Source of the DNA: Sphingomonas lutea
GTDB lineage: Bacteria; Pseudomonadota; Alphaproteobacteria; Sphingomonadales; Sphingomonadaceae
Direction of reading: 5' to 3'
Assembly (NCBI RefSeq): GCF_014396785.1
Contig: NZ_CP060718.1
Coordinates: 248,001 to 312,000, forward strand
Length of the DNA: 64,000 bases
This document shows positions 55,479 to 63,869 of the stretch, piece after piece. The notes below the pieces were generated by a model. That model saw only the letters and a program-made list of their open reading frames with translations, was not told where the DNA came from and did no database searches. Each line of letters begins with the position of its first letter. Within the stretch, counting starts at the first letter, position 1. Made by a program: the position numbers and the translations under genes.

Positions 55479-57542
55479 CCGCGGGTCCTGCTGCGGCGGG
55501 GGGCGCTGCGGATATTGATTGGCGCGCGGCGGCGCCTGCTGCGGCGGGAAGGCCTGATCCAGTTCCTGCTGGCTGGGATCGCCGGGCCGTCCGGGTTGAA
55601 GGAACGGCTGATCGACTGGCGGCTGACCCGGCTGGTCGAGCGGCATGCCATCTTCATCGACCATCGATTCAAGCACGTTGCCGTCAATCGCGACGTCGCC
55701 GAACATTTGTTCTTCGGGCGTCAATTGCCAATCGGGGATCGGCACCTGCGTTTCGAACTGCTCGACCGGGCGATTGGCGACCGCGACCCGCATGAAGGCA
55801 CTGAACGCGCGCGCCGGCGCCGTCCCGCCCTGCAAATTGCCGACTGCCCGGGCATCATCGCGGCCCATCCAAACGCCCGTCGTCAGCCCGCTTGAAAAGC
55901 CGATGAACCAGCCGTCCTTGTTGGAACTGGTGGTGCCGGTCTTGCCGGCGACCGGGCGCCCGATCTGCGCCGCGCTGCCGGTCCCGCCCATCACTGCCGA
56001 TTGCAGCAGGTCGACCATTTCCGCCGCAACCCACGGAGCGACCAGGACGCGCTCCTCATTCTGCTCGTGCTGATAGAGCAAGCGGCCGTCGGCGGTAATC
56101 ACCTTGCGGATACCGTAGGGCGTCACGGCAACGCCCCGGTTGGCGACCGAGGCGAAGGCGCGGGTCATGTCGATCAGGCGCACCTCGCTGGTCCCCAGCA
56201 CCATCGACGGAAAGGTCGACAACTGGCTGGTGATGCCGAAGCGGCGCGCCATGTCGGCGATGGTCGAAAAGCCCAGTTGCGCACCGATCTTCGCGCTCAC
56301 CGTGTTGATCGACCGCGAAAAGGCTTCGCGCAGGGTTACCGGGCCAAGATGCGTGCGAGTCGCGTTGCGCGGCGTCCAGCCATCGATGGTGACCGGCGAA
56401 TCGACGATCGTGTCGGTCGGCTTCATCCCCGATTCGAGCGCGGTCAGATAAACGAACAGCTTGAACGCGGAGCCCGGCTGGCGCTCGGCCTGGGTCGCGC
56501 GATTGTAGATGGAATCGACATAATCCTTGCCGCCGACGAGGGCGCGGACCGCGCCGTCGCGGTCGATGGCGACGAGCGCGCCCTGCACGCCGCGCGGTGT
56601 ATGGGCGTCGATGGCGCGGTCGGCCGCGGCCTGCATCCCCGGGTTGAGCGTCGTCCACACGTCGATCGGGTCGGATGTCTCGTCGATCAACGTATCGAGC
56701 TGGGGCAGCGCCCAATCGGTGAAATAGCGGACGCTATTCTCCCGCGTCGTTTGCTGGATGCGGATTTCCGCGGGGTCGACGGCGGCGGCCGCGGCGGCGC
56801 TGATGAAGCCGTTCTCGACCATTGAATTGAGCACCACGCCCGAACGCTGGCGCGACGCTTCGGCATCGGCCGTCGGCGCATAGTTCGACGGCGCCTTGAC
56901 CAGGCCGGCGATGATTGCGGCTTCGCCGAGGCTCAAATGGTCGGCGCTATGACCGAAAAAGCGGCGCGACGCGGCGTCGATGCCGTAGGCGCCGCCGCCG
57001 AAATAGACGCGGTTGAGGTAGAGCTCGAGGATCTGGTTCTTGCTGAACTTGCGCTCGATCGCCAGCGCCAGGATGATTTCCTTGACCTTGCGCCCAAAGG
57101 TGCGGCTGTTGGTCAGGAAGATGTTGCGCGCCAGCTGCTGGGTGATGGTCGACCCGCCCTGGCGCCAGCGTCCGCTGTCGACGCGCACCTTGACCGACCG
57201 GGCGATGCCGATGGGATCAACGCCAAGGTGACTGCGGAAACGCTTGTCCTCGACCGCAATCATCGCCGCGCGCATTTCCGCGGGAATCTCGGCATAGGGC
57301 AACCACTCGCCGAAGCTCGGGCCGAGCGACACCAGCACCGCACCATTGGCGGCGCGGACGCGGATCATCTGGCCAAGGTCGGATCGCTTGGTCAGCTCCC
57401 CATAGCTCGGCAGGTAAGCGGTCGCGACCGCGACGGCGATGATCAGGCTGACGAGGCCGAGCAGCGCGACATAGACGCCGCCCATCAGCACCGTCTTCGT
57501 TCGGGAGCGTCGCCCAGCGCTGGCGGTTGGCGTTCTGGCCAT
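55431..57542 (-). CDS. Penicillin-binding protein 1A (bifunctional)
   Basis: 703 residues. A basic N-terminus and one membrane helix (ALLGLVSLIIAVAVATAYL) are followed by the GT51 glycosyltransferase (E98-DKRF, GGSTITQQLARN, RKVKEIILALAIERKF). The transpeptidase has S358-AF-K361, S411-IN and K534-TGT. It polymerises and crosslinks peptidoglycan. The tail after residue 630 is rich in Pro and Gln. The 3' end overlaps the YgjP-like gene by 48 bases on the other strand. Confidence 0.95.
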   Translation of the reverse strand: MARTPTASAGRRSRTKTVLMGGVYVALLGLVSLIIAVAVATAYLPSYGELTKRSDLGQMIRVRAANGAVLVSLGPSFGEWLPYAEIPAEMRAAMIAVEDKRFRSHLGVDPIGIARSVKVRVDSGRWRQGGSTITQQLARNIFLTNSRTFGRKVKEIILALAIERKFSKNQILELYLNRVYFGGGAYGIDAASRRFFGHSADHLSLGEAAIIAGLVKAPSNYAPTADAEASRQRSGVVLNSMVENGFISAAAAAAVDPAEIRIQQTTRENSVRYFTDWALPQLDTLIDETSDPIDVWTTLNPGMQAAADRAIDAHTPRGVQGALVAIDRDGAVRALVGGKDYVDSIYNRATQAERQPGSAFKLFVYLTALESGMKPTDTIVDSPVTIDGWTPRNATRTHLGPVTLREAFSRSINTVSAKIGAQLGFSTIADMARRFGITSQLSTFPSMVLGTSEVRLIDMTRAFASVANRGVAVTPYGIRKVITADGRLLYQHEQNEERVLVAPWVAAEMVDLLQSAVMGGTGSAAQIGRPVAGKTGTTSSNKDGWFIGFSSGLTTGVWMGRDDARAVGNLQGGTAPARAFSAFMRVAVANRPVEQFETQVPIPDWQLTPEEQMFGDVAIDGNVLESMVDEDGMPLDQPGQPPVDQPFLQPGRPGDPSQQELDQAFPPQQAPPRANQYPQRPPPQQDPRSQPPANPSDPGAQLP

Positions 57543-57592
57543 TCAGCGCACTGCGATAGAAAGCCGCGGGGCGGGCGACAATAGTCCGCGGG

Positions 57593-57994
57593 CTATTCTT
57601 GTGCGGCCTTGTCGAAAGCCAGGCTGGCGGAATTGATGCAATAGCGCAGCCCTTCGGGGCCCGGGCCGTCGGGAAAGACGTGCCCCAAGTGGCCGTCGCA
57701 CCTGGCGCAGCGGACCTCGGTCCGTGTCATGCCGTGACTGTGGTCGTGATGTTCGCTCACCGCCTCGTCGCGCATCGGCGCGGTGAAGCTCGGCCAGCCG
57801 CTGCCGCTGTCATATTTGTCGGCGCTGTCGAACAGCGGCTCGCCGCACGCCGCGCAGCGGAAGGCACCATCATCCTTCAGGCCCAGCAATTCGCCGCTCC
57901 ACGGCGCCTCGGTCCCGCCCTCGCGCAGCACGCGATATTGCTCGGGGGTCAACTCCGCGCGCCACTCGGCGTCGCTCTTCTCGATCTTGTCCAT
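57593..57994 (-). CDS. msrB: Peptide-methionine (R)-S-oxide reductase
   Basis: 133 residues from the ATG at 57994; an ATG-type start at 58012 is possible. The catalytic Cys is in RYCINSASL. Two zinc-binding CxxC pairs are in [11 protein letters not shown] and [18 protein letters not shown], with GSGWPSF. It repairs oxidised methionine. Confidence 0.95.
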   Translation of the reverse strand: MDKIEKSDAEWRAELTPEQYRVLREGGTEAPWSGELLGLKDDGAFRCAACGEPLFDSADKYDSGSGWPSFTAPMRDEAVSEHHDHSHGMTRTEVRCARCDGHLGHVFPDGPGPEGLRYCINSASLAFDKAAQE

Positions 57995-58069
57995 GCGCGC
58001 TTCGTCCTCCACGCGGGATTACCGGGGCATTAACCCTGTTTTAGAGCTTTGCCCAATAGAGCGGCAGGC

Positions 58070-58594
58070 GTGGCAAACCTCATTCGCCTCCTGATGGTCA
58101 GCGCTGCGGTCGCGGTGTTGGCCGTGCCGCTGAAGCGCGCCGACGCGCAATGCCGCTTGTGCGACACGCCGGTCACCGCGCGCGACGGCAGCGGTGAGGG
58201 CGCGCCGGTGGCGCTGGAGATCGAGACGAGCCTTAGCTTCGACCGTCTGGTGCTGCTCGGCGACGGCGAGGGCTCGGCGGTGATCCGGCCCGATGGCACG
58301 ACCAGCGCGCTCGGCATGATCGGCCAGGTCGGTCCCCGTGCGATGGTCGGCTCGGCGATCGTGCGAGGCGAGCCGAATCGCGTCGTTCGCGTCGATCTGC
58401 CGCGCCAGATCACGCTCCATTCCGCCGCCGGCAACGCGATCGGTTTCGACGAAATGGTTAGCGACCTGCCGGCGGTGCCGCGGCTCGATTCGACCGGCAC
58501 GCTGCGCTTCCGCTTCGGCGGCCGCCTTCATATCCGCGGCGAAGCAGAGGGCGAATATCGCGGAGATCTGCCGATTACGGTCGAATATCCGTAA
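58070..58594 (+). CDS. DUF4402 secreted pilin-like protein C (divergent)
   Basis: About 174 residues from a GTG at 58070. The signal peptide (LIRLLMVSAAVAVLAV) cleaves near RADA. The mature N-terminus has two cysteines in QCRLCDTP, unlike the other four copies. The end, EGEYRGDLPITVEYP, keeps the Y-x-G pattern and penultimate tyrosine. TTAACC lies 40 bases upstream at 58030. It may be a tip or adaptor subunit; this is inference. Confidence 0.78.
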   Translation: MANLIRLLMVSAAVAVLAVPLKRADAQCRLCDTPVTARDGSGEGAPVALEIETSLSFDRLVLLGDGEGSAVIRPDGTTSALGMIGQVGPRAMVGSAIVRGEPNRVVRVDLPRQITLHSAAGNAIGFDEMVSDLPAVPRLDSTGTLRFRFGGRLHIRGEAEGEYRGDLPITVEYP

Positions 58595-58629
58595 GCCTGC
58601 TCCATCTCGGCGGAAAGACTAATCCGCCG

Positions 58630-58671
58630 TTAACCATGCCCTTGAGGGAAGCCGTAAGCGGGCAGGGTTAA
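58630..58671. promoter_or_regulatory. Inverted TTAACC sites before DUF4402 D
   Basis: TTAACCATGCCC at 58630-58641 and GGGCAGGGTTAA at 58660-58671 form a 12-bp inverted repeat with one mismatch. TTAACCAT equals the described alphaproteobacterial CtrA half-site. The right arm is 65 bases before the gene start. Confidence 0.5.
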
Positions 58672-58735
58672 TAGCAGCCCCACGGATGGCCCGGCGAGCT
58701 CGGACAGCCGCGATGTTTCGATAGGGGATTTCCAG

Positions 58736-59236
58736 ATGAAGAAGATTCTTGCGACTGCCGGCGCGATTGCGGCTCTGGCGCTGACGTCGGCTCCGGCCCA
58801 GGCGGCGACGCCGACCCAGCAGGCGACGGCCACGGCGCGTATCTACACGCCGCTCAGCATCACCTTTGACCGCAACCTCGACTTCGGTGTCGTCGTGCTC
58901 AACAACACGACGTTCGCGGCTGAAGCCGTTACCATCAGCGGCGCTGGCGCCGTGAGTTGCGGCGGCGGCGTCAACATGACCTGTTCCGGCAGCCCGACCT
59001 CGGCTCGCTACACGCTGCAGGGCAGCGCCAATGCCTCGGTCGGCGTAACGTCGCCGGGCTTCAACCTGGTCAATGGCGGCAACACCCTGGCGTTCACGCC
59101 GTCGTTCCCGGCAACCGTCACGCTCGACGGAACGGGCGCGGGCGCGTTCAACCTGGGCGGCTCGATCAACGTTCCCGGCAACACCCCGGAAGGCGTCTAT
59201 ACCGGCACCTTCAACGTGACCGCCAACTACCAATAA
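58736..59236 (+). CDS. DUF4402 secreted pilin-like protein D
   Basis: 166 residues. Signal peptide KKILATAGAIAALALTSAPAQA is followed by ATPTQQATATARIYTPLSI, an alternating strand, and NLDFGVVVL. The C-terminus is NTPEGVYTGTFNVTANYQ with penultimate Tyr. Cys residues in VSCGG and MTCSG may form a disulfide. A double hairpin and terminator follow, so this gene is probably transcribed alone and strongly, as a major subunit would be. Confidence 0.85.
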   Translation: MKKILATAGAIAALALTSAPAQAATPTQQATATARIYTPLSITFDRNLDFGVVVLNNTTFAAEAVTISGAGAVSCGGGVNMTCSGSPTSARYTLQGSANASVGVTSPGFNLVNGGNTLAFTPSFPATVTLDGTGAGAFNLGGSINVPGNTPEGVYTGTFNVTANYQ

Positions 59237-59251
59237 GCTTTAAGCTTTCCC

Positions 59252-59269
59252 GCGGCCGGTCACGGCCGC
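59252..59269 (+). other. Hairpin after DUF4402 D
   Basis: GCGGCCG and CGGCCGC form a perfect stem around GTCA, 16 bases past the stop and before the terminator at 59280. Confidence 0.6.
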
Positions 59270-59279
59270 TTGTGGACAG

Positions 59280-59310
59280 GGGGCTGCCGAGCGATCGGCG
59301 GCCCCTTTTT
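59280..59310 (+). terminator. Intrinsic terminator after DUF4402 D
   Basis: GGGGCTGCCGA and TCGGCGGCCCC (one G-U pair) enclose GCGA and are followed by TTTTT. Confidence 0.92.
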
Positions 59311-59336
59311 CATGCCTGCGCAGGGCAATGCCGATC

Positions 59337-59359
59337 ATGGTTGAGGGAAAATCAACCAT
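59337..59359. promoter_or_regulatory. Dyad operator, copy 1
   Basis: ATGGTTGA and TCAACCAT form a perfect 8-bp inverted repeat with spacer GGGAAAA, 52 bases before the DUF4402 E start. A nearly identical copy precedes the chaperone gene. Confidence 0.65.
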
Positions 59360-59411
59360 TTCGGCGGTATCGCAGCATCGAACATTTCCGTTCGACGAAA
59401 GTGACTGGCCC

Positions 59412-59918
59412 GTGCGTTTCCGGCTTATTCTCGCAGCGCTCGCGCTGACCGGCTTCGTGCCGGTCGCGAGCGCGGCGCATGCCGCGAGCCAGTCGGCCAA
59501 GGTGTCGGCGAGCGTGCTCAAGCCGATCACCGTGACCTGGGTCCAAAACCTCGACCTCGGAACGGTCGTCCTGACTACCGGCACCTGGTCCAACGCGACG
59601 ATCGGGATCAGCCGCGCCGGCGCGTTCAGCTGCACCAGCCCCCGGGTGACGTGCAGCGGTGCCCCGCAAGTCGCGAAATATAATGTGACGGGCAGCAACA
59701 GCGCACCGGTCCGGATCTCCGCCCCCAACGTCACCTTGGTCAAGCAGGGCGATCCCAGCCGCACGCTCACCCTGGTGGTCGACAATCCCGGGACGGTGAC
59801 CTTGCCCAATTCGGGCAACCGCGGGGTCGATTTCTCGCTCGGTGGGGCGATCACGGTCAATTCGACGACGGCCGCCGGCTCCTATGTCGGGACGTTCAAC
59901 GTCACCGTCGATTATTGA
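59412..59918 (+). CDS. DUF4402 secreted pilin-like protein E
   Basis: 168 residues from a GTG at 59412 (VRFRLILAALALTGFVPVASA), a good signal peptide; an earlier in-frame ATG would place the dyad inside the gene. The mature strand SQSAKVSASVLKPITVTWVQ and NLDLGTVVL mirror protein D. Cys pair SCTSPRVTCSG matches that of D. The end, GSYVGTFNVTVDY, has Tyr as the last residue. Confidence 0.82.
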   Translation: MRFRLILAALALTGFVPVASAAHAASQSAKVSASVLKPITVTWVQNLDLGTVVLTTGTWSNATIGISRAGAFSCTSPRVTCSGAPQVAKYNVTGSNSAPVRISAPNVTLVKQGDPSRTLTLVVDNPGTVTLPNSGNRGVDFSLGGAITVNSTTAAGSYVGTFNVTVDY

Positions 59919-59945
59919 GGCGAGCGAAGCGCGCGCGAAACGATC

Positions 59946-59968
59946 ATGGTTGAGAGAAAATCAACCAT
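59946..59968. promoter_or_regulatory. Dyad operator, copy 2
   Basis: ATGGTTGA and TCAACCAT with spacer GAGAAAA, 59 bases before the chaperone start. It differs from copy 1 by one base in the spacer, and GATC precedes and TT follows both. Confidence 0.65.
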
Positions 59969-60027
59969 TTTCCCCCACACCGGATGAGACCGGCTCGACT
60001 TCGGAGCCAAAGGGGGATCGCAATTCC

Positions 60028-60855
60028 ATGAAGCTGTGGACCAGAACGTTCGTCGCGCTTGCCGTTGCAGCGCCGCTCCTCACCCTGCCGATGCCCGCCA
60101 GCGCCGGCGTCGGCGACCTGCTGGTCGCACCGACCCGTGTCGTGCTCGACGGGCGCAAGGGGACCGAGATCATCCTCAACAACATCGGCGAGGAGCCCGC
60201 GACCTATCGTGTTTCGGTCGAATTCCGGCGCATGACCGCGGAAGGCGGGCTTGAGGACGTGGTGGCGCCGAGCGCGGCCGAGAAACTGGCCGAGGAAATG
60301 ATCGTCTATGCCCCGCGCCGAGTCACCCTCGCCCCGCGTGAGCCGCAGGCGATCCGCCTGCGCGCGCGCGTTCCCCAGGGCGTGGCCGACGGCGAATATC
60401 GCGTCCATTTGCTGTTCCGCGCCATCCCGCCGGCGACGCCGGTGGTGCAGGCCAGCGCGCCGACCGAGGCCAAGGGCGTCAGCTTCCAGATCACGCCTGT
60501 CTATGGCGTCACCATCCCGGTCATCGTGCGCCTCGGCAATTTGTCCGCGACCGCCGCGATCGCCGATGTCCGGCTGGACACCAAGGACGGCAAGAAAGCC
60601 GTCTCGCTCGAGCTCAGCCGCAAGGGCAATCGATCGACCTTCGGCGAAGTGCGCGTGCTCAAGCCCGGCGTGAAGACGCCGATCGCGCTGCAGCGCACGG
60701 TCGCGGTCTATACCGAGGTCGACAAGCGCCGCGTGACCATTCCGATCGATGAGCGGTTCACTGGCCAGCTGAGCGGGCCGGTCACCGTTCAATATGCCGA
60801 GACCTTCGACGATGGCGCGAAGGTCATCGCCGAAACCCAGGCAGTGCTGCGCTAG
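60028..60855 (+). CDS. PapD-like fimbrial chaperone
   Basis: 275 residues with a signal peptide ending PMPASA. The first Ig domain shows the chaperone pattern LLVAPTRVVLDGRKGTEIIL and NNIGEEPATYRVSVEF, with the Arg in PTRVV where the pilin C-terminus is anchored. IVYAPRRVTLAPREPQAIRL and GEYRVHLLFR follow. It should cap DUF4402 subunits in the periplasm and hand them to the usher-like protein 29 bases downstream. Confidence 0.88.
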   Translation: MKLWTRTFVALAVAAPLLTLPMPASAGVGDLLVAPTRVVLDGRKGTEIILNNIGEEPATYRVSVEFRRMTAEGGLEDVVAPSAAEKLAEEMIVYAPRRVTLAPREPQAIRLRARVPQGVADGEYRVHLLFRAIPPATPVVQASAPTEAKGVSFQITPVYGVTIPVIVRLGNLSATAAIADVRLDTKDGKKAVSLELSRKGNRSTFGEVRVLKPGVKTPIALQRTVAVYTEVDKRRVTIPIDERFTGQLSGPVTVQYAETFDDGAKVIAETQAVLR

Positions 60856-60884
60856 GCGGAACGGAGCACGATCGGATCCGCGTG

Positions 60885-63575
60885 ATGGCCTTTGGCCGCA
60901 CCTGGCTCGGCAAAGCCGCGATGCTGCTGGCGCTTGGCGCCGGCAGCATTGCTGCATCCGCGCCTGGCGCCCAAAGCGAGGCCTGGACCGCGGATCCGGA
61001 AACGCAGTTCCTTCTTGACGTCAACATCCGCCAGCTTCGGCTTGGCGACGGCGTGCGCGCCTACGCCACGCCCGAAGGCACCTGTGTCGTCTTAGGCGAC
61101 TTTCTGACCGCGCTCGACGTGCCGATGCGCATCGACCTGACCGCCAAGCGCGCCAGCGGCTGGGCGTTCAAGGAAAAGCATCGGATCGCCATCGACCTCG
61201 CGACCATGACCGCGCGCTTCGGTGCCGCCAGCGAGCCGATCGCGCCGGGCACCATTCGCGAAACCCCCGAAGGCTGGTGTGCCGACACCGCCGCGCTGAC
61301 GCGCTGGTTCGGCATCGGGGTCAAGGCGGTGACCGCGGGATCGGTGCTCAAGCTTGATTCGAAGGACAAACTGCCGGTCGAGCTGGCGATCGAGCGCACG
61401 CAGCGCGCGAAAATGATCAAGAAGGCGTCGTTCGACCTCGGCAGCCTGCCGCAGGTGCGGCTGCCCTATCGCATGTGGCGCGCGCCGGCGCTCGACTTCG
61501 TCGTCAATGCCGGCCTGACTTATCGCGCCAGCGACGGCATGCGCGTTGATCGCCAGACCTCGGTCTATGCCGCGGGCGAGATCGCGCGCCTGTCCTATGA
61601 CGCGCAGCTGACCACCAATCAGAAGGGCCTGCCGGAAAATGTCCGCCTGCGCGCTTTCCGCTCGGACCCCGAAGGAAAGCTGCTCGGACCGCTCAAGGCG
61701 ACGCATTTCGGCCTGGGCGACGTTGCCGGCTATGCGACGCGCCTGTCGGGATCGGCGGCCGGCGGGCGCGGCGGGATCGTCACCAACCGCCCGCTTGTCG
61801 CGCAAACGGCGTTCGACCGCACCCGCTTCGAAGGCGATCTGCCGCTCGGCTGGGAGGCGGAAATCTACCGCAACGGCGAATTGCTCGGCTTTGCCAAGCC
61901 ATCGGCCGACCAGCGCTACGTGTTCGAGGACGTGCAGCTCCTCTACGGCGACAACCGCATCGAAATCCGCATGTACGGCCCACAGGGGCAGGAGCGAACG
62001 CGCGAGGAGCAGGTCAACGTCGGCCAGGACAATGTGCCCAAGGGAAAAACCTGGTATTGGGCCGGCGTCAATCAGCCCGGGCGCGACCTCCTGGCCTTGA
62101 CCAAGCCGCCCGACAGCAGCGCGCTGCCGAAGGCGCAGGCTGCGGCGGCGATCGAACATGGGGTGGATCAACGCACGTCGGTCGGCGTGCTTGCGCGCGC
62201 CATGCTGGTCAACGACGAGCGGCTGACCTTCGTCGAGGGCAATGTCCGCCGTTCGATCGGATCGGCCATGGTCGAAGTCAGCGCTGCGCGGGAAACCGGC
62301 GGCGGCGTTGCGGCGCGGGCGCAGTTGCTGGGCAAGATCGGCCCGGTCAACGTCAACGCCGAAGCACTTATTGCAAAGGATTTTCATTTGCAGGGCGAGC
62401 GCCGCGAGAGCGTGCGCGACCTCCGCGTGGCGCTCGATGCGCCGATCAAAATCGGCCGAACGTCGCTTCCGGCGCACGCCGACGTGCATTTGCGCGAGCG
62501 GCCCGACGGCACGCGCCAGGTCGAAGCCGCGGCGCGCCTGGCCGCCAATCTGCAGGGCTTCAACCTCGCCACCGATCTTAAATATCGCAAGACCTTCGAT
62601 GCGCGCGGCGGCGCGCCCCCGCCGGAGGTCAATTGGGGATTGATCGGCACCGGCCGGGTCGGCGACGTGCGCTTGCGCGGCGGCGCGACGTTTGACGTCT
62701 CGCCGTCGGCACGCTTCCGCTCGGCCGAGCTGTCGGCTTATTGGTCGGCGTCGGACAATGTCGATTGGGAAGGCGACCTTGTCTACGAAGCCGAGGCCAG
62801 GCGCGGCCGAGCGCGGATCTCGCACATCCGCCGCCTGAACGCGTTGGCCATCGCACTCACGGGCGAGGCGTCGACCGACGGCGCCGTTGCGCTCGGCGTC
62901 AACCTTAACTTCTCGCTCGATCCGCGCCAGGGGATGCGGCTGTCGCGCACCCCGCTCGCCCAGAACGGGATCGTTCGGGCAACGGTGTATCGCGACCTCA
63001 ACGACAACGGGATTCGCGAACCGTCAGAGCCGCTGGAGAAAGGCGCGCTCGTGCTTGCAGGCACGCGGCCGTCCGACCGGCCGACAGACGCCAAGGGCGC
63101 GGTGACCGTCGCCGGGCTGCCGGCCTATGCTCCGATCACCGTCGGGATCGACCAGACCAGCCTGACCGACCCGATGCTGACGCCCAAGCGCGCGCTGCAG
63201 GTCGTAGTGCCGCGGCCCGGCATCCCGGCCGAGGTCGAAATCGGCCTGGTCGGCGGCGGCGATGCCGAAGGGATGATCGTCAAAAGCGGCGGCGTGCCCG
63301 TCGAAGGTGTCGAGCTTGAGCTGATCGATGCCGCAGGCAAGGTCGTCCAGCGCACCCAGACCGACTTCGATGGATTCTTCCTGTTCGAACGCATTCCATA
63401 CGGCCGCTACGCCGTGCGCGTGGCCGCCCCATCCGCCGCCGCGGCGAAAATCGCATCGCACCTCGACGCCAGCTTCGAGATCAGCGGGGCCAAGTCGATC
63501 GTCCGCCTCGGCCTGATTCACGTTACGCCGCAGCCCGCACTGGCGGCCGGGGACGCGCGGCCCCATTCGCCGTAA
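60885..63575 (+). CDS. Usher-like outer-membrane protein with carboxypeptidase-regulatory-like domains
   Basis: 896 residues from the ATG at 60885. Signal peptide through SIAASAPGA. The central region (FEGDLPLGWEAEIYRNGELL, LYGDNRIEIRMYGPQGQ) resembles the alpha/CS1-type usher plug and N-terminal modules. Beta-rich segments around residues 400-690 would form a barrel. The C-terminus has RATVYRDLNDNGIREPSEP, an SdrD B-like fold, and DFDGFFLFERIPYGRYAVRV, a carboxypeptidase-regulatory fold. With the chaperone and DUF4402 genes it is best read as the export pore. Confidence 0.78.
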   Translation: MAFGRTWLGKAAMLLALGAGSIAASAPGAQSEAWTADPETQFLLDVNIRQLRLGDGVRAYATPEGTCVVLGDFLTALDVPMRIDLTAKRASGWAFKEKHRIAIDLATMTARFGAASEPIAPGTIRETPEGWCADTAALTRWFGIGVKAVTAGSVLKLDSKDKLPVELAIERTQRAKMIKKASFDLGSLPQVRLPYRMWRAPALDFVVNAGLTYRASDGMRVDRQTSVYAAGEIARLSYDAQLTTNQKGLPENVRLRAFRSDPEGKLLGPLKATHFGLGDVAGYATRLSGSAAGGRGGIVTNRPLVAQTAFDRTRFEGDLPLGWEAEIYRNGELLGFAKPSADQRYVFEDVQLLYGDNRIEIRMYGPQGQERTREEQVNVGQDNVPKGKTWYWAGVNQPGRDLLALTKPPDSSALPKAQAAAAIEHGVDQRTSVGVLARAMLVNDERLTFVEGNVRRSIGSAMVEVSAARETGGGVAARAQLLGKIGPVNVNAEALIAKDFHLQGERRESVRDLRVALDAPIKIGRTSLPAHADVHLRERPDGTRQVEAAARLAANLQGFNLATDLKYRKTFDARGGAPPPEVNWGLIGTGRVGDVRLRGGATFDVSPSARFRSAELSAYWSASDNVDWEGDLVYEAEARRGRARISHIRRLNALAIALTGEASTDGAVALGVNLNFSLDPRQGMRLSRTPLAQNGIVRATVYRDLNDNGIREPSEPLEKGALVLAGTRPSDRPTDAKGAVTVAGLPAYAPITVGIDQTSLTDPMLTPKRALQVVVPRPGIPAEVEIGLVGGGDAEGMIVKSGGVPVEGVELELIDAAGKVVQRTQTDFDGFFLFERIPYGRYAVRVAAPSAAAAKIASHLDASFEISGAKSIVRLGLIHVTPQPALAAGDARPHSP

Positions 63576-63613
63576 GGCGCTCCTGCGACGCATTCGCGCC
63601 TGACATGGAAAGA

Positions 63614-63700
63614 TGGTGCGGTCGAGAAGACTCGAACTTCCACGGCCTTTCGGCCACAGCGACCTCAACGCTGCGCGTCTACCAGTTCCGCCACGACCGC
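63614..63700 (-). tRNA. tRNA-Leu (anticodon GAG)
   Basis: 87 bases on the minus strand. Acceptor GCGGTCG pairs with CGACCGC. The D arm is TGGCGGAACTGGTAGACGC. The anticodon loop TTGAGGT gives GAG. The long variable arm TGTGGCCGAAAGGCCGT is class II. The T arm has GTTCGAGTC. Discriminator A and an encoded CCA are present. Confidence 0.95.
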
Positions 63701-63869
63701 ACGTCATGAATGAAGCGGGCCAGGAAGCGCCGCTACTGGAGAGCGCGCGCCTCTAGCATCGGCCTATTCGGCGCGCAATGCCGCCGGCGGCGCGGCGGAA
63801 ATGGTCCACTTTGGCACAATCCTTACGAACGCGTTTACCATTCGTGGGCGAAGGCGTTAGGCAGCCAAT

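Noticed and set aside
59272..59280. DnaA-box-like TGTGGACAG near the fibre cluster
   Set aside because: It differs from the consensus at key positions and stands alone, away from any origin-like feature.
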